Positions 11,158-24,171 of a DNA stretch of 64,000 nucleotides are shown piece after piece (within the stretch, counting starts at the first letter, position 1; each line of letters starts with the position of its first letter). The translations under genes and the position numbers were made by a program. Location of the stretch: positions 191,952,575-192,016,574 of the forward strand of contig OY821521.1 in NCBI GenBank assembly GCA_963682025.1, given 5' to 3'. Below the pieces are notes generated by a model. The model made no database searches. It saw nothing but the letters and a program-made list of their open reading frames with translations, and was not told the DNA's origin. The stretch comes from Cordilura impudica. Lineage: Eukaryota; Arthropoda; Insecta; Diptera; Scathophagidae.

Positions 11158-14100
11158 TTAAACAAATTCATAACCAATACCAAATTGAAAACCATTATTC
11201 GCCTGATCTCCCGCATATTTACGTAAAGGTACACAATAATTTAATTCGATGCGAGCACGTTCGGCCAATTTAAAAGCCAAACCAAAACCAGCCGCACTGC
11301 GCAAGTTTTCTTCAAAAAAAGAAAAACAAAAAAGCACACACAAAATATTATTCAAATTTTATTGATAAAAAAATAAATATTTCTATTACCTGTAGAGAAT
11401 GTATTGAAATTTCCCACGTTATAGAATAAATGTGTACGTAAATTATCTGCCAGTCCCTTAAAAACTTTATTGAAGGGCAAAGGAGCCCATAAATGGAAAC
11501 CCGTAGACCAGTAAGTCTAAAAATTATGGCATTATTAATTAAACAATATCGATATTAAATAATATGTTTTGCAAATAATTACCTGTGCTCCTACGGGTGT
11601 ACCATCTAACTTTGGACCCGCCCCACCAAATTTAAAACCTCTTAATGTTAAGGGACCTCCGCAGTAGAAGAGATTATTTAAGGGTAACGTGGTAGTCTGT
11701 TTGGTTTCTTTTATTACACCCACACGGCCACAAACTTGTGCCACTAAGCCACCAAATAATGGGTAACTAACTTCAGCATGTGTATTGTTACTCATGTAGG
11801 CTACATTACCACCCAAACCACAATATTCGTTAATCGTTTTAATCATTAGGCCTTGTGTAGGAAATACCGGATTGTCACGTTGATCAAAAATTAATGAATA
11901 CCGCACTAAAGATGCCAATTTTGGACCACAATGTTCTCTTATAGCCATGGGTACATTTTTTGTCAGCAGCGATAACTCACGTATTGAGGCTTCATATTGT
12001 ATTGAATGAGTTAACTAAAAAGGTTAACAAAAAAATTATTGATTTCATGTGCTTCAAATGTTGCTGAAATTGTTCTATTTTTTTTTTTTAATTACCTGTA
12101 TGGGTTTTAAGGTATTGACCGCAAATTCAGCTATACAACCTAAATTGGCATTCTGGAAATTACTAACATCTACGCGATCTACGTGGCGGAATATGGAAAA
12201 GGATACTCTAAGATGAAAAAAAATATAAATAAATTATTTTGAATACTGCAAACCTTTCTTAATATTTTTAATTTTCTACTAAAGAATTATCTCATAATTT
12301 TATTTTTTATTAAAATTTTATTTTATAATAATCTTTAACAATTTAATAACTAAATAGTTGATTTAAAATTTTCAATTAAAGAAAAAAAAATAAGCGAAAA
12401 GTTAATTTCTTTTAAATTATAATATTATGCCTCTACAAAAAAAAAATCTGACACAAATTTCAATAAAAAAAATATTTTTTATTCTTTTTTTATATGAAAA
12501 AAAAAACATTACTTATTATTGTATGTACATATATGTATCATTTCAATCAATAATACGTTTTTTTTTTAAGAAATATCATAAAAACAAATTCAGAAAAATT
12601 AAAAAAAAAATGAGTTAGATTTTTTTATTCATTTTAATACTTTTTGTGTCTAAAATAATTTGGCATGAAAAATTTTTCTGATCATAAAAAAATCAATAAA
12701 AAAAATTTATAAATTAACCCCCGAATTCATAATGAAAAGTTAGCTGCTGTTTACATGTCGCGCTCAACGAGGTTCTTACTAGTCAACCGATTATCCTTAG
12801 TTTTTAGTTAGCACAACATAGTTTATTTATAATCAATTTTTTGTTGTCATCTAATAGCTTTAAAAACAACTCTGAAATTAGTAATGCCACCATATTTTTT
12901 GCATTAATGCATCCTGATATAGTGAAAATCAACTCTGTTTACATTTCAATTTGTGTGATTTCACTCCTTTATATTTTAAAATTTACATATATTTACAAGT
13001 GTTAAGTTTACGACAAAATTATTTTCATTTGAAAATTATGGAAAAAATGTTTAAAAGATCCGCAAAGTACAAAATATTTGTTTGAAATTAAAAAATTATT
13101 TATGTATTTTGTTTTGCTTAATTTGACAGACATCAGCTGTTTTAACACACTTAGTGTTTGAAAGGTTGTTGATCTGAGTTTAGCAAACGCAGCAGCAAGT
13201 GCATTATAAATAATACACATGCTAGATACTGCATAAGTTTTCATTATAAATACGGCCGGAAGTTTTTTTAATGAGGCCTCTACAAAAAAAAAAAAAAAAA
13301 AAAATTGGCTCATATTAAAAAAAGATGTTATGTATTTATTCTCTTAATCGATTAATTCTTTTTTTTTTTTTTTTTTTGTCGAAAAAATGTTTCTGATCAT
13401 AAAAAAAAATTTCAATAAAAAATATGTTTTTAATGATGCCCTCCTCTTAAAAATTTATTCTTTTCACTCAATAAATATTTTTCGTGTCGTAGAAAATTTT
13501 TGTATGAACAAAATTAATCGATTAATTCTTGTTTTGTAAGAAAAGAAAAATATTGCATTAAAAAATTTCTGATTAAAAAAAAAAATTTTTTTGAAATAAA
13601 AAAAAATTTGGTTCATAAAAAATTTTCTTTTTTTTTTAATTTTATGTATTTATTCTTTTTAATCGATTAATTCCTCTTTTATGATCATATAAAAAATTCA
13701 ATTAAAAAAAAAAAAAATTAAAAATGTTTTTAATGAAAAAACTTTTTTGGCTCATAAAAAATCTGTTAAAAAAAATTTTTCTATGAAAAAAAGTTGCAAT
13801 AAAAAATTCTGATAATAAAAAAATGCAATAAAAATAATAAAAAAAGTTTTTTTAATGATGCGTCTTAAAACAATTTTGTATTTAATCTTTTTTAACAATT
13901 TCTTCTTTTTTTTATCATATTAAAAATTCAATTAAAATTGATCGTAAAAAAATTCTTAAAAATTTATTATGATTCATTCTTTTTAATCGATTAATATTTT
14001 TTGTGTCGAAAAAAATTAATCGATTAATTCTTTTTTTGTAAGAAAAGAAAAATATTGCATTAAAAAATTTCTGATTATAAAAAAAATAAATTTTACAATT

Positions 14101-15687
14101 TAAAAAAAACATCAGGCTCATAAAAAATTTTCTTTTTTTTTAATTTTAATCGATTAATTCCTTTTTTGTGATTATATAAAAAATTCAATTAAAAAAATAA
14201 AATTAAAAATGTTTTTTAATGAAAAAAATTTTTTGGCTCATAAAAAACTGTAAAAAAAAATTTCCATGAAAAAAATGTTGCAATAAAAAATTCTGATAAT
14301 AGAAAAATGTAATAAAAACAATAAAAATAGTTTTTTTAATGATGCGTCTTAAAAAAATTTTGTATTTAATCTTTTTAATCGATTAATCCTTTTTTTTATC
14401 ATATAAAAAAATTCAATTCAAATTGATCGTAAAAAATTTTTTAAAAATTCATTATGATTCATTCTTTTTAATCGATTAATATTTTTGTGTCGAAAACAAA
14501 AATTAAAAAATTACAAAATTTTTGGCATAAAAAATTAATTCATAAAAAAATTAATTAAAAAATAAAAAAAAACTGTTTTATTTTTTTTTAATGATGACTC
14601 TTTAAAATTTTCGGTTATAAAAGATTAAAATAAATGTTATTTTGTATTTATTATTAATCGATTAACATTTTTTTGAGTCGAAAAAAAATTTTTGCTTAAA
14701 ATAAAATTTTCTGATCATAAAATAAAATTAAAATAAAAATGTATTTTTGATGATGTCTCTTAAAAAATTTTAATCGATCAACACTTTTTTGTCTCAAAAA
14801 AATAAAATTTGCATGAAAAAAATTTTTGTACAAAATAAAATTTTCAGATCATAAAAACAAATATAAATGTTTTTTCATGATGCCCCTTAAAAAGTTTTCT
14901 GGCTCATAAATAATTAAAAAAAAATTTTTTTTTGTATTTATTCTTTTTAATCGATTAATATGTTTTGTGTCGAAAACAAAAATTAGCATGAACAATTTTT
15001 TGCATAAAAAAAAATAATAAAAATGTTAATGATGCCTCTGAAAAAAATTCTAGCTCATAAAAAAAAATTAAAAAAAACATTCATTATTTTTAATCGTCTT
15101 TGTGTTAAAAAAATTAATATAAAAAAATTTTCTGCGTAAAAGAATAAATTTTATTTGTAGAAAAAATTCTGGCTCGTAAAACAAAACTCGATAAAAAAGT
15201 TTAAAAGAAAATTATATTTTTTACTATTATTAATCAATGATACTTTTTGTGGCCGAAAAATATTTTTGATCCTAAAAAAATTTAAAAAAAAATTTGTTTG
15301 GTAATTTTTTTCTTTTGTGAAAGGTTTTGGTAAATGTTTTTACTGTCGTCGAAAAAATTTTGCATAAAAATTTTTCTCATCAAAATAAAAAAAAAAATTT
15401 TTTTTTTTGCATTTTCTTTTATTCTTTTTATCGATCATACTTTTTTGTATCAAAAAAAATATATAGTCGGAAAATTCTATATCCACTTATAGCCTCAGCA
15501 AAGTTGGATGCCAAATTTTTCTCGAAGCGCATAGTATAGGATATCGTATAGTCGTTCTAGACCGACCAAACTTTTCTTATTTATTTTTTTATCGATAAAA
15601 TTTTTTTGTATAAAAATTTTTTTTTCTGTCGTAAATGTTTTTTCTTTAATTTTTTTTTTTTTTTTTTTAATTTAATTTTTCAAGTTT

Positions 15688-15722
<35 letters not shown>

Positions 15723-18136
15723 ACTATCTATAATTTTATATAATGATATTCTTTTTGAACTTTATAATAAAATATATTACAACTTACTCTGGTCTATTGT
15801 CCACCAGCCTCGTATGAAAAAATGATTTCCAAAATTTTAATTGTATATCATTAGCACGTTTACTACTATAGGAACCTTGTAACGAGACACTTTCACCACG
15901 GCCAAATAAGTTTGGTACGGTTAGTTCTGTACGCAGTGAGCCCTCGTTTTGACCCACTTCTGTGCCAACTGAACCAACAAGACGTGATAACTCTTTCGCT
16001 TTAAATGTCACCTCATAACCCTCGGGGGAGGCATTATCACCGCGGCTTATATCAATGTGTACAGAAATATCTTTAAATATGCCCAATTCATTTAAATATG
16101 ATTTGGCGCTGAAAAGTGTATAAAAAAAATTTTATTAAAATGTTTTGTAGAGAATTTATATATTTTTTTAAATTAGTTTACTTCACCGATTCTAGCAGGA
16201 CTTCTTGGAAATTTTTTGCCTTAAAAAGATTATCGGCTGCCTTCATAACATAATCATTGTGCGTGCGTAGTATGCCACTAACATTAACACGATCTACTCG
16301 GGCCTTTACCATAAAACAAAGAAGAAAAAACAAAAGTTAAAAAATAAGTAAAAATAATAAGAGTTGTGTCGATTAAATTTGCGAAGTTGCAAAAAGTATT
16401 TCGCAAAAAAGATATATTTTTATTCGATAACAAAACTTAGGTTTGAAAATAAAAAAAAAAATTAAATAAAAATTTTTTAACGAAATGAAAAATTATTTTC
16501 ACAAAAGTTTTTTTTAATATTTACAGAAAAAAATATTTAAAAAAGTTGATTAAAATTTTTTCCCGTGACAATTTTAACTAACAATTATTTTCAATTTCCT
16601 AAAAACATTTATCAGATTATAAAAATTATTATTATTACATATTATGCCTTCGAATGGTGCAGAAAGGTTTTTTTTTTATATATGAAGAAAATTATTTACA
16701 TATTTTTCTTTTCATTTTAAAATCAGTGAATAATTTTTTGCAAAATAAAAAAAGTTTAAATCGATAAAAAAAAAAATAGAAGAAAACAATATAGGATATA
16801 AAAATAAAATTTAAAAAAAAATGCGATAATAAGTTGTGCTGAAAATTTTTTTTCCACAAAAAAATTATTTTGTTTTGAAAAAATATTTCCAACGAAAAAT
16901 TATTACCAGAGCTACCATTATTCAAGCTTCGAGCTACTCGAGCTGCTCGACAAAAAAACAGAAAATAAAGAAAATATACAAAAAAAAATGTTTTTTTCAC
17001 TGTCCGTAATGAACCTTATTCACAGATGACTCATTTAAAATATTAAGTCATTCCGATTAAAATTGAGCTCTGGACGAACAACTACAACTCTTATTTCAAG
17101 TTTGATGTAATTTTACAAAAAAAAAATCCATTACGACTTGCTAAAAATTTTTACGGTTTGTAGTTGCAAATATATAAACATAATCTTCGTAAAATTTTAA
17201 AGCATTCCGACAATAATTGTGCTTTTTTGTACTCGAGCTTGACCGGCTCTGATTATTACCAAAAAAAAAATTTTTTTTTTCAATTTAAAAAAAATGAATA
17301 AATTTTTTGAAAAATTAACTAGTTTTTGACTCATAAAAAAAATTTTAATTAAAAAAAATTAATGTGAATATAAAAAATACGTAAATTCCAAATGAGCCCA
17401 GAAACGATACAATATCGTTAACGATATCATATTTTATAGAATTTATGTTATTATGATGTTATGATAGATATTATGATAATAGAAAAAAAACTAAAAGAAA
17501 ATAAAAATAAATTTTTGACGCAAAAAATTTCCAAAAAAGAAATGTAAAATTATATCACCTCAAATAATTAAATTTCAAGTTAAAAAATGTGTATTTTTTT
17601 TAAATATTTATAAAATAGAAGAAAATTATTTATGGTTTTTTTTGATTTTTTTTTTTTTTTTGCAAAATAAAATAATTTTTTTAGCTCATAAAAAATTTTA
17701 AATCAATCAAAAATATAAATAAATAAATTTTTGACGCGATAAATTTTTGTTGAAACATTTTTTTTTTTTTTTTTTCAAACAAAAAATATTTTTCGGCTCA
17801 TTCATAAATTTTTTTTTTCTATTTTGGCACAACAAAAATTAACTCAAATTACTTTCATGTAAAAAATATAACTTAAAAATATTTGGAGCACAAATAATTT
17901 TTTTGTTTAAAAAGTTTTCCAACACAGAAATTTATTTTTTCTTTATCATGATTTTTTTTTTGAGTTGGCATTTTTTATGCAAAAAAATATATTTATAAAA
18001 TATATTATAAAAAAAATTCATAAAATTTTTTATGAAAAATTATTTTTGCGTCAAATATTTTTAGTATTATTTTTAGTTTTAAAAATTAATAAAATTTTTG
18101 ATGAAAAATTATGTATTTTTGCGTCAAATATTTTTA

Positions 18137-18173
<37 letters not shown>

Positions 18174-18215
18174 TAAAAATTCGAAAATTGAAAAAAAAAA
18201 TGAATTTTTACAAAA

Positions 18216-18246
<31 letters not shown>

Positions 18247-19370
18247 TATTTGACGCAAAATAATATTTCATAGAAAATTTTGTTAAGTTTTCAAAACTTT
18301 TATTTTGCCTCTTACATAACATGATACAGAATTATGTTTTTTTTTTATAATATAAAAGAAAAACATTTAAATATATATTTTGCAAAACTACATTTTTTTG
18401 ACTCATAAAAAATGCTACATCAATAAAAAATTTATAAAGTAAAAATAAATTCTTGTGTTGGAAAAAAATATGCACAAAAAAATAAATAAAATTAACTAAA
18501 ACTTATTTTGATGAAAAATATTAACTTAAAAAACTTTACATGCAAAAAAAAATACAGAAACATTTATAAGATTATTATTAAAAGTTATCAAAATTACTAC
18601 AGATTTTTTTGCAAAATGTATAATTTTTTAAATTCATGAAAAAAATGTAAATCAATTAAAAAAAATTATAATAGAAAAATACGTAAATAAAAACTGTAAG
18701 AAAAAAAAATAAATGTGTGTCGCAAAATTTTTTTACACAAATAATCATTTTGTGCCACAAAAAATATTCAATTAAATGAAAAATTATTTAAGCTAAAAAA
18801 AAAAACATTTTAATTTTTCAAAATTAAATTATCAAATTATGAAAAATATTATACAAGAAAATTAATTAAATAAATTTTCTTCAAAATAAAATATTTTTTA
18901 GATGCATGAAAAAAATATAATCAATAACAAAAAATATAATAAAATAAAAAAATAAAAAAATACGCAAAATTGTTTTCCACAAATAATTATTTTGTGCCTC
19001 AAAAAATATTCAATTAAACGAAAAATTATTTCAGCCAAAAAAGTTTTTTTTTTTAATTTTTGCACAAAAAAAAATATTTTAAAAAAATTGTTAAAAAATA
19101 TTTTTCTACAAACATATACTAGACTAGCAAAAAATTTATCAGATTATAGAAATTATCAAAAATATAATAGAAGAAAATTAATTGCATACATTTTTTGCAA
19201 AATAAAATTAAAATAAATTTTCGTGTTGACATATTTTTTTCTATAACATTTACTATTCTAATGCCTTTTCTACATATTGATGCAGAAATGTTTTTTAATA
19301 TACTTACGGATACTTTTGATAAATCAAATTTAGCTTGCTCTTTGGTTCGATTTGATTTTCCGGTAGCCAT
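11158..19370 (-). CDS. Sam50: SAMM50/Sam50, mitochondrial sorting and assembly machinery
   Basis: Mitochondrial outer-membrane beta-barrel protein that inserts other barrels; Omp85 family. Seven coding exons join in frame: 19308-19370, 16182-16303, 15788-16108, 12096-12207, 11583-12014, 11390-11516 and 11158-11309. All have GT-AG introns. The total is 1,329 nt, or 442 aa, close to the family size (human 469). Residues 22-110 hold the single POTRA-like domain (NELGIFKDISVHID). Residues from about 120 form the barrel. The conserved loop motif RGF is at 331-333, and the end FQFGIGYEFV is a typical barrel C-terminus. The start gives MATGKSNRTKEQAKFD, with no cleavable signal, as expected for this family. 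Two introns (12208-15787 and 16304-19307) are about 3-3.6 kb of simple sequence. The gene looks intact. Confidence 0.93.
12719..13259 (-). mobile_element. MITE copy in Sam50 intron (CCGAATTCATAA family)
   Basis: Imperfect inverted ends: CCGAATTCATAATGAAAAGT at left, and TTTTCATTATAAATACGG at right. Internal blocks (ACTTGCTAA-like, GCATTATAAATAA, CTTACTAG..ACCGATTA) match the 319-bp element at 57851-58169. Longer and more diverged than that copy. The short minus-strand open frame inside is not coding. Confidence 0.6.
13514..14500. repeat. Two ~500-bp tandem units with TTAATCGATTAAT
   Basis: Unit 1 starts at 13514 and unit 2 at 14017 (period about 503). Both contain the same order: TTAATCGATTAATTC, AAGAAAAGAAAAATATTGC, a GGCTCATAAAAAA block, GATGCGTCTTAAAA, then TTAATCGATTAATATTTTT with TGTGTCGAAAA. 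The palindromic core ATCGAT recurs about ten times across 13.3-15.0 kb. Lies in Sam50 intron 3. Confidence 0.7.
14501..15787. other. Rest of Sam50 intron 3
   Basis: Simple A/T sequence with further ATCGATTAA palindromes. Near 15505-15580 is a fragment of the 5' end of repeat A in minus orientation (GTATAGTCGTTCTAGACCGAC). Long T runs at 15652-15718. Confidence 0.6.
16304..19307. other. Sam50 intron 1, low complexity
   Basis: About 3 kb of A/T-rich simple sequence with repeated ATTTTTTGCAAAATAAA and GACGCAAAA motifs. It may also be where the missing 5' exon of the plus-strand SH3BP5 homologue lies, but none was recognised. Confidence 0.5.
18075..18300. repeat. Near-perfect foldback hairpin with poly-T/poly-A arms
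   Basis: TTTTGCGTCAAATATTTTTAG, T run and GTAAAAATTC on the left are mirrored by GAATTTTTAC, A run, CTAAAAATATTTGACGC on the right. The central loop is about 20 bases. Outer similarity extends to about 110 bases per arm. A direct partial copy lies just upstream (18005-18070). Confidence 0.75.
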
Positions 19371-19501
19371 TTTTAGTGTTTTCCTTTAAATATTACAGAT
19401 TCGATATGAACATATACATATATAATGTGTTTTTGTTAACTAAAAATATAAAAATTTATGTGATATAGATTAATAAAAAATTATTTTTCTTATATTTATA
19501 G

Positions 19502-21235
19502 GTTGAATTAGAGAATCTAAATACAGCCACAGATGAGATTAACAAACTCGAAATTGAATTGGAGGTAAATGGTTATTTAAATTAATCTAAAATAAAAAAA
19601 ATTACTAAAATATCACTTTTCAGGAGGCAAATTCAACATTTCGTATATTACTTAATGAATCGACTAGGCGTCTAAAATTATCCTCGAAAAAACTGGGTAG
19701 TTGCATCGATAAGGCTAGACCATATTATGAAGGATTGAAGAAGGCCAGAGAGGCCCAAATAGAATGTCAAAAGGCAGCTGTAAAATTTCAAAGAGCCAAT
19801 GGTAAGCTGATATTTCAATTTTATTTTTTTATTATTTTTTTTGTTTTTGGATACAATTAAGTTTAATATTATAATTTTTTGTTGGTTTTTAGAAATCCAT
19901 GCAGCTGCCAAAGAAACTGTGGCTTTGGCCGAACAACGTTTCATGTCCAACTCACATGAATGGCAATTCGATAATGCCTGGCAGGAGATGTTAAATCATG
20001 CCACCCAAAAAGTTATGGATGCTGAAAAACAAAAAGCCGACTGTCATACGGAACATCAACGTTTAACCAAAATATTTCATGCTGCCGAACAAAAAATTCA
20101 ACAATTGGAGGAACGTTTTCGTCGCAGTATAACAAAATCCCGGCCCTATTTTGAGGAAAAACAAATATGTGAAGATCAATTGCAAACACAAAAGAATCGT
20201 ATTGGTGAACTACAACAGCAAGTACAAAGCGCTAAAAGTACCTATGCCGCTGCTCTGCGTAATCTTGAACGTATTAGCGACGATATACATCGACAGAGGG
20301 GTGATTATCATCAGCTACTAAATACACCACCGCCAGGACCCCGAGAACCAGGTGTAGGAGCCGAATTAAATTCACCAACTAGTACTACCATGCCATCTTT
20401 GCCAGACTTTCACATGGAATTGGAAAAATGTGATTATCCTTCTATAGCGGGCAGTCAAATATCACTTGGTGGTCAATCGGAAATGTCTTCCGAAATGGGA
20501 GCAACAGCTTGTTCTAGCAAAAATTTAATACAAACAAACAGCAACAGCAGCGGCAGCAGCAGTAACTTTAATAAAAATGCACCATTAGCCATATTAGCCA
20601 CCATGGAAGATTCTGATATTGATGATGAAGACGATGTGGTAATACAACAACACGCTTTCCTTAACAATAAAGAAGACTATCCGGATGAAAAAGCTGATGA
20701 TTATGACGATAGCAACGAACTTACCTCGGGTATAGTAGACGAAAAAGATCTCGAAGCTTTAAGACAAAAAGTACGATTTTTAGCCGTACGACCCATAGAA
20801 GGGGGTGATGGTCAACAAGAGCAAAAAGATGTCTGGGAACATGAATTGAATGCCACCGTTGATAGATTAGATCATCTAATGTTACTTAAAGAATCTGCTA
20901 AGCAGCAACAACAGCAGCAGCAGCAATCCCAGCAACAACAACAACAACTAAACAATAAAACAAAAATCATTTCAGTTCGACCAGATTCTTTGGGAGCTGA
21001 AGCTTGTTCCAGCAAAAATCCTATCATAAAAATAACACAAGATACTGAAATTGTCAGTAGTCTGCCAAGTACCCCCGACCATGTTGTGAAACCCTTGAAA
21101 AAACTACTTAAACTAGAACCCTTGCCTTTGGTTAATGTTTCAATGAGAGAATTACCTTTACTCGCACGTCTCTCTAATGAAATTCTCGATTTTAGCAGTG
21201 GTTATAATAAGCAACGTAGACGTTCGCTTGACTAA
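19502..21235 (+). CDS. pcs: SH3BP5/parcas homologue, 5' exon missing
   Basis: Homologue of SH3BP5 (Drosophila parcas), a coiled-coil guanine exchange factor family for Rab11. Recognisable exons are 19502-19564, 19624-19801 and 19893-21235 (stop), with GT-AG junctions keeping frame. The reading frame starts VELENLNTATDEINKLEIE. It continues through the conserved antiparallel coiled coil: KARPYYEGLKKAREAQIECQ, then HAAAKETVALAEQRFM, then AWQEMLNHATQKVMDAE, ending at ERISDDIHRQRG. The C-terminal part (from about 20300) is Ser/Asn-rich, acidic, with a polyglutamine tract at about 20900-20950, and is likely disordered. An in-frame stop lies directly before 19502, so an upstream exon with the start codon is required. 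It is not evident in the 131 bp before the Sam50 start. A poly(A) signal AATAAA is at about 21313. Confidence 0.9.
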
Positions 21236-22050
21236 ATTTTTAGAATTGTAAATTCACAAAATATTCATATTCATATTTCTTAAGTATATATTTTGTTCTT
21301 TGAAATAATATAAATAAAATAGGTGTAGACTTGAGCAAAAAAAAAAAAAAATTAAGAAAATACAAAAAATCAAGCAGCATTATCGATCAATTTAAATTAT
21401 TTAAAATGATAAAAAATGTATTCTTAATTATAATTTATTTTTTCTATTTCTTTTTTTTTAATCTATATAATATAGAATGAAAAAAATTTAATTATAATAT
21501 GTAATAATGTTATGTGATAATTTATTAAATGGCAATTAGTTATAGATTTAAATAAAACAAAAATTAAAACAAAAACCCTTTAATTTACAGCTTTAATGCT
21601 TTAAGTTTTTTTTTTATTAAATATTATTGGTAAAATATGAGACATCATATTTAAAAAAAAAACATTAATTTTGGTTATGGAAGTAAAAAACTTTTTATTT
21701 CAAAAAAATATAAACTCTGATAAATTACCAATAAACTGAATTCAAATTCAAGTAATTTAATTGAAACATTAAAAGAAAAGAAAATATAAAGTGCATTGCT
21801 AAGTTGTATTACTAAGTTTTAAACAAAATAAAGTTTTAAGAAAAACTACTTAATAAAAATTATAATCGGTGTTTTTATTTAAAAATATAGAATTGGTATC
21901 TGCGTACGGAAAAATGAAAAAAGTTTGAATCAGTCAGCAAAGTGTTGGTTTGCAAAACATTTTTTGTAGTAATTTGCAAGCAGTGCTGTGTTTTTTTTTT
22001 TTCAGTGAGTCAGTCAAAGACGAGCGAAAATATATTTTCAAGGATATACA
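21236..22050. other. Intergenic, pcs 3' UTR then no feature
   Basis: The first about 90 bases are the probable pcs 3' UTR. The remainder is AT-rich with no recognised element up to the TA target at 22049-22050. Confidence 0.5.
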
Positions 22051-23866
22051 GTGGGTGACAATACATTGGAAACTTTTATAAAATTAAAAATTTGCTGTTT
22101 TTTATTTTATTTTCGCGCCAAGTCCTAAAATAATGTATTTTTTTGGTGTGTTATCTAATGAAAGATAACAAATTTGTTACAAGAAATACAAGTAAAAAAC
22201 AAAATAGATAAACGAAAAAAAAAATATTTTTTGTGGTGCCAAAACAATGGAAACTTTTTAAACTTCTGTACCAAAGTTAATTGAAACACTAAAAACTGAA
22301 GATGGTATGACACAAAATGTAATCTTAACCGGTATTAAAATTTCTGTAGTATCTGACGTTTCTTTTAACAGTTTTTTAAACACAATTGTATTTTACCAAT
22401 GTTTTAATCTTATAATTATTATAAAATCATGGCAAGAAAAGTTTTGTTGAAGAGTTAAAAACCAGAATTGTAGATGATTTTACTGCTCGTCCTAAGCAAA
22501 AGAATATTTGTGAGAAATATTCTATGAATAAACTCATAATTTAAAAAATGATCAAGAAAAGTCGTGAAAGAGGTACGGTGATGGACACAGCATTTAGGCG
22601 GCAGGGAATTTAATAGAAAGAGAATTTTAAAAATGTCCAAAAATGCTACCTAAATAGGTCATTAACATACCGATACTGCTCTAACTGTTTCCCGACGAGC
22701 AATTAAGGCTGATCTTGGTTGTTATCGTCCTGTGAAGAAACCAATGATATCAGAGAAAAACGCTCTGGCTCGCATAAATTTTTCTGAAGATCACATGAAC
22801 CGCTCAAGAAGGAATTGAAATACTATACTCTTTGCATATGTGTCCAAGCTTGATGGATGAACGTTTTTACGATGACCAATGGAAAAAGACTAGACCCAAG
22901 ATATCACCATAAAACTGGAGTCTAATCGTCACATTCGTTATCGAAATTTTTCGATCGAAATTATTTTTTTATTTTTCAAAATAAAATACTAAGAATAATT
23001 TTACGTTGTCTTAGTTAACGAATTATGGCCGCCAGTTAAGAGTACAAGTGAAACGAGGTCTGACATTTGTCCGTCTTCTTTAAATAATAACTAAAATATT
23101 GAATTTCGACTGACTTTACTCGATATCGAATGCAGCGAGCAGCTCCCTGTTAAGTTTGGCGGTGGCAATATGGTATGGGAGTTAATTTTCGGGTCAAACA
23201 ATTGGTCCAATTCATGTAGATAATTTAACTGGAATTGCATACAGGCAAACCTAAATGACGTAATGTATCCATACGTGGAGGAAAATATGGCCCTAATCTG
23301 GAAGTTGCAGTATAACAATGACCCAAAACACACCTCCAAAGATGTAACCGAATGGCTACTATCTAATCTAATGCAGTTAGTGTTTCGAAATGGCCAGCCC
23401 AATTACCAGATCTCAATCTCATAGAAAATCTATGGGAAATTGTAGATCGAAAAATACGGAAACAAAATTACACAAACAAGACAGACCTCATAGATACGGT
23501 TAATTCTGGTTGGCAAAAAATTTCAATTGATACCATCAACAATTTAATTTACTCCTTGCCTTTACTCAAAAATAATGGATACCGAACAAAATATTGAAAC
23601 CAAAAATAGAGGAAATGTTTTCAATTATTGTATAGTAAAGGTTTCCATTGTTTTGTCAACAGCATAAAGGTGAATACTTTTAAGTTTTGTTAGTTTTTCC
23701 TGAAGTTATTTTATGTTTCTTTTTTTTTTTTTAATAAATAAATCATAAAAATTTGTAAATTAATAAAAAAAAGTTTTTAATATTATGATCCAATATTTCG
23801 GTATTGACCGTTTAAGCCGTCAAAAATATATTTTGTTAAAAGTTTCCATTGTATTGTCATTCACTG
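22051..23866 (+). mobile_element. Tc1-like transposon, 1.8 kb, decayed
   Basis: Starts CAGTGGGTGACAATACATTG and ends with its inverted copy (27 of 30 terminal bases match), flanked by TA on both sides. A second inverted pair, ACAATGGAAAC near 22246 and GTTTCCATTGT near 23641, lies inside the ends, giving the IR/DR arrangement of some Tc1 elements. Between them is a broken transposase. An N-terminal region begins near 22428. Then come GCYRPVKKPMISEKNALAR near 22710-22770, NNDPKHTSKDVTEWLLSNL near 23317-23370, and WPAQLPDLNLIENLWEIVDR in another frame near 23392-23450. Several shifts and stops make it non-functional. Confidence 0.88.
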
Positions 23867-23868
23867 TA

Positions 23869-24171
23869 TATATTTCTCCTAGGAAAAAATATACAATTGA
23901 AAAATATTTTGAGCTGCTAAATTAAGTTTTTTTATCTTTTGCGATTTTAAGTTTATAGTTATTAGTTCTTAATGTATGTAGATGACAAATAATTCAAATT
24001 TGACTTAACGCGTTTTAATGCTTTTTTTTATTGATGACTGACTATATTGATGACCTGGCTCTTAAGTAATAAATTTAGTCAAAATGATATTTTAACGAAA
24101 TTTTCTTTTAAAGCTTGGGTAAAATTTTTTATTATAGTATGGATAGGCTTTTATGTTACAATATGGATGTA
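23869..24171. other. No feature seen
   Basis: AT-rich spacer between the Tc1 element and the Helitron. Confidence 0.4.

Noticed and set aside
16692..19216. Several 60-100 codon frames in Sam50 intron 1
   Set aside because: A/T-rich Phe/Lys/Ile frames with no conserved features; chance in this composition.
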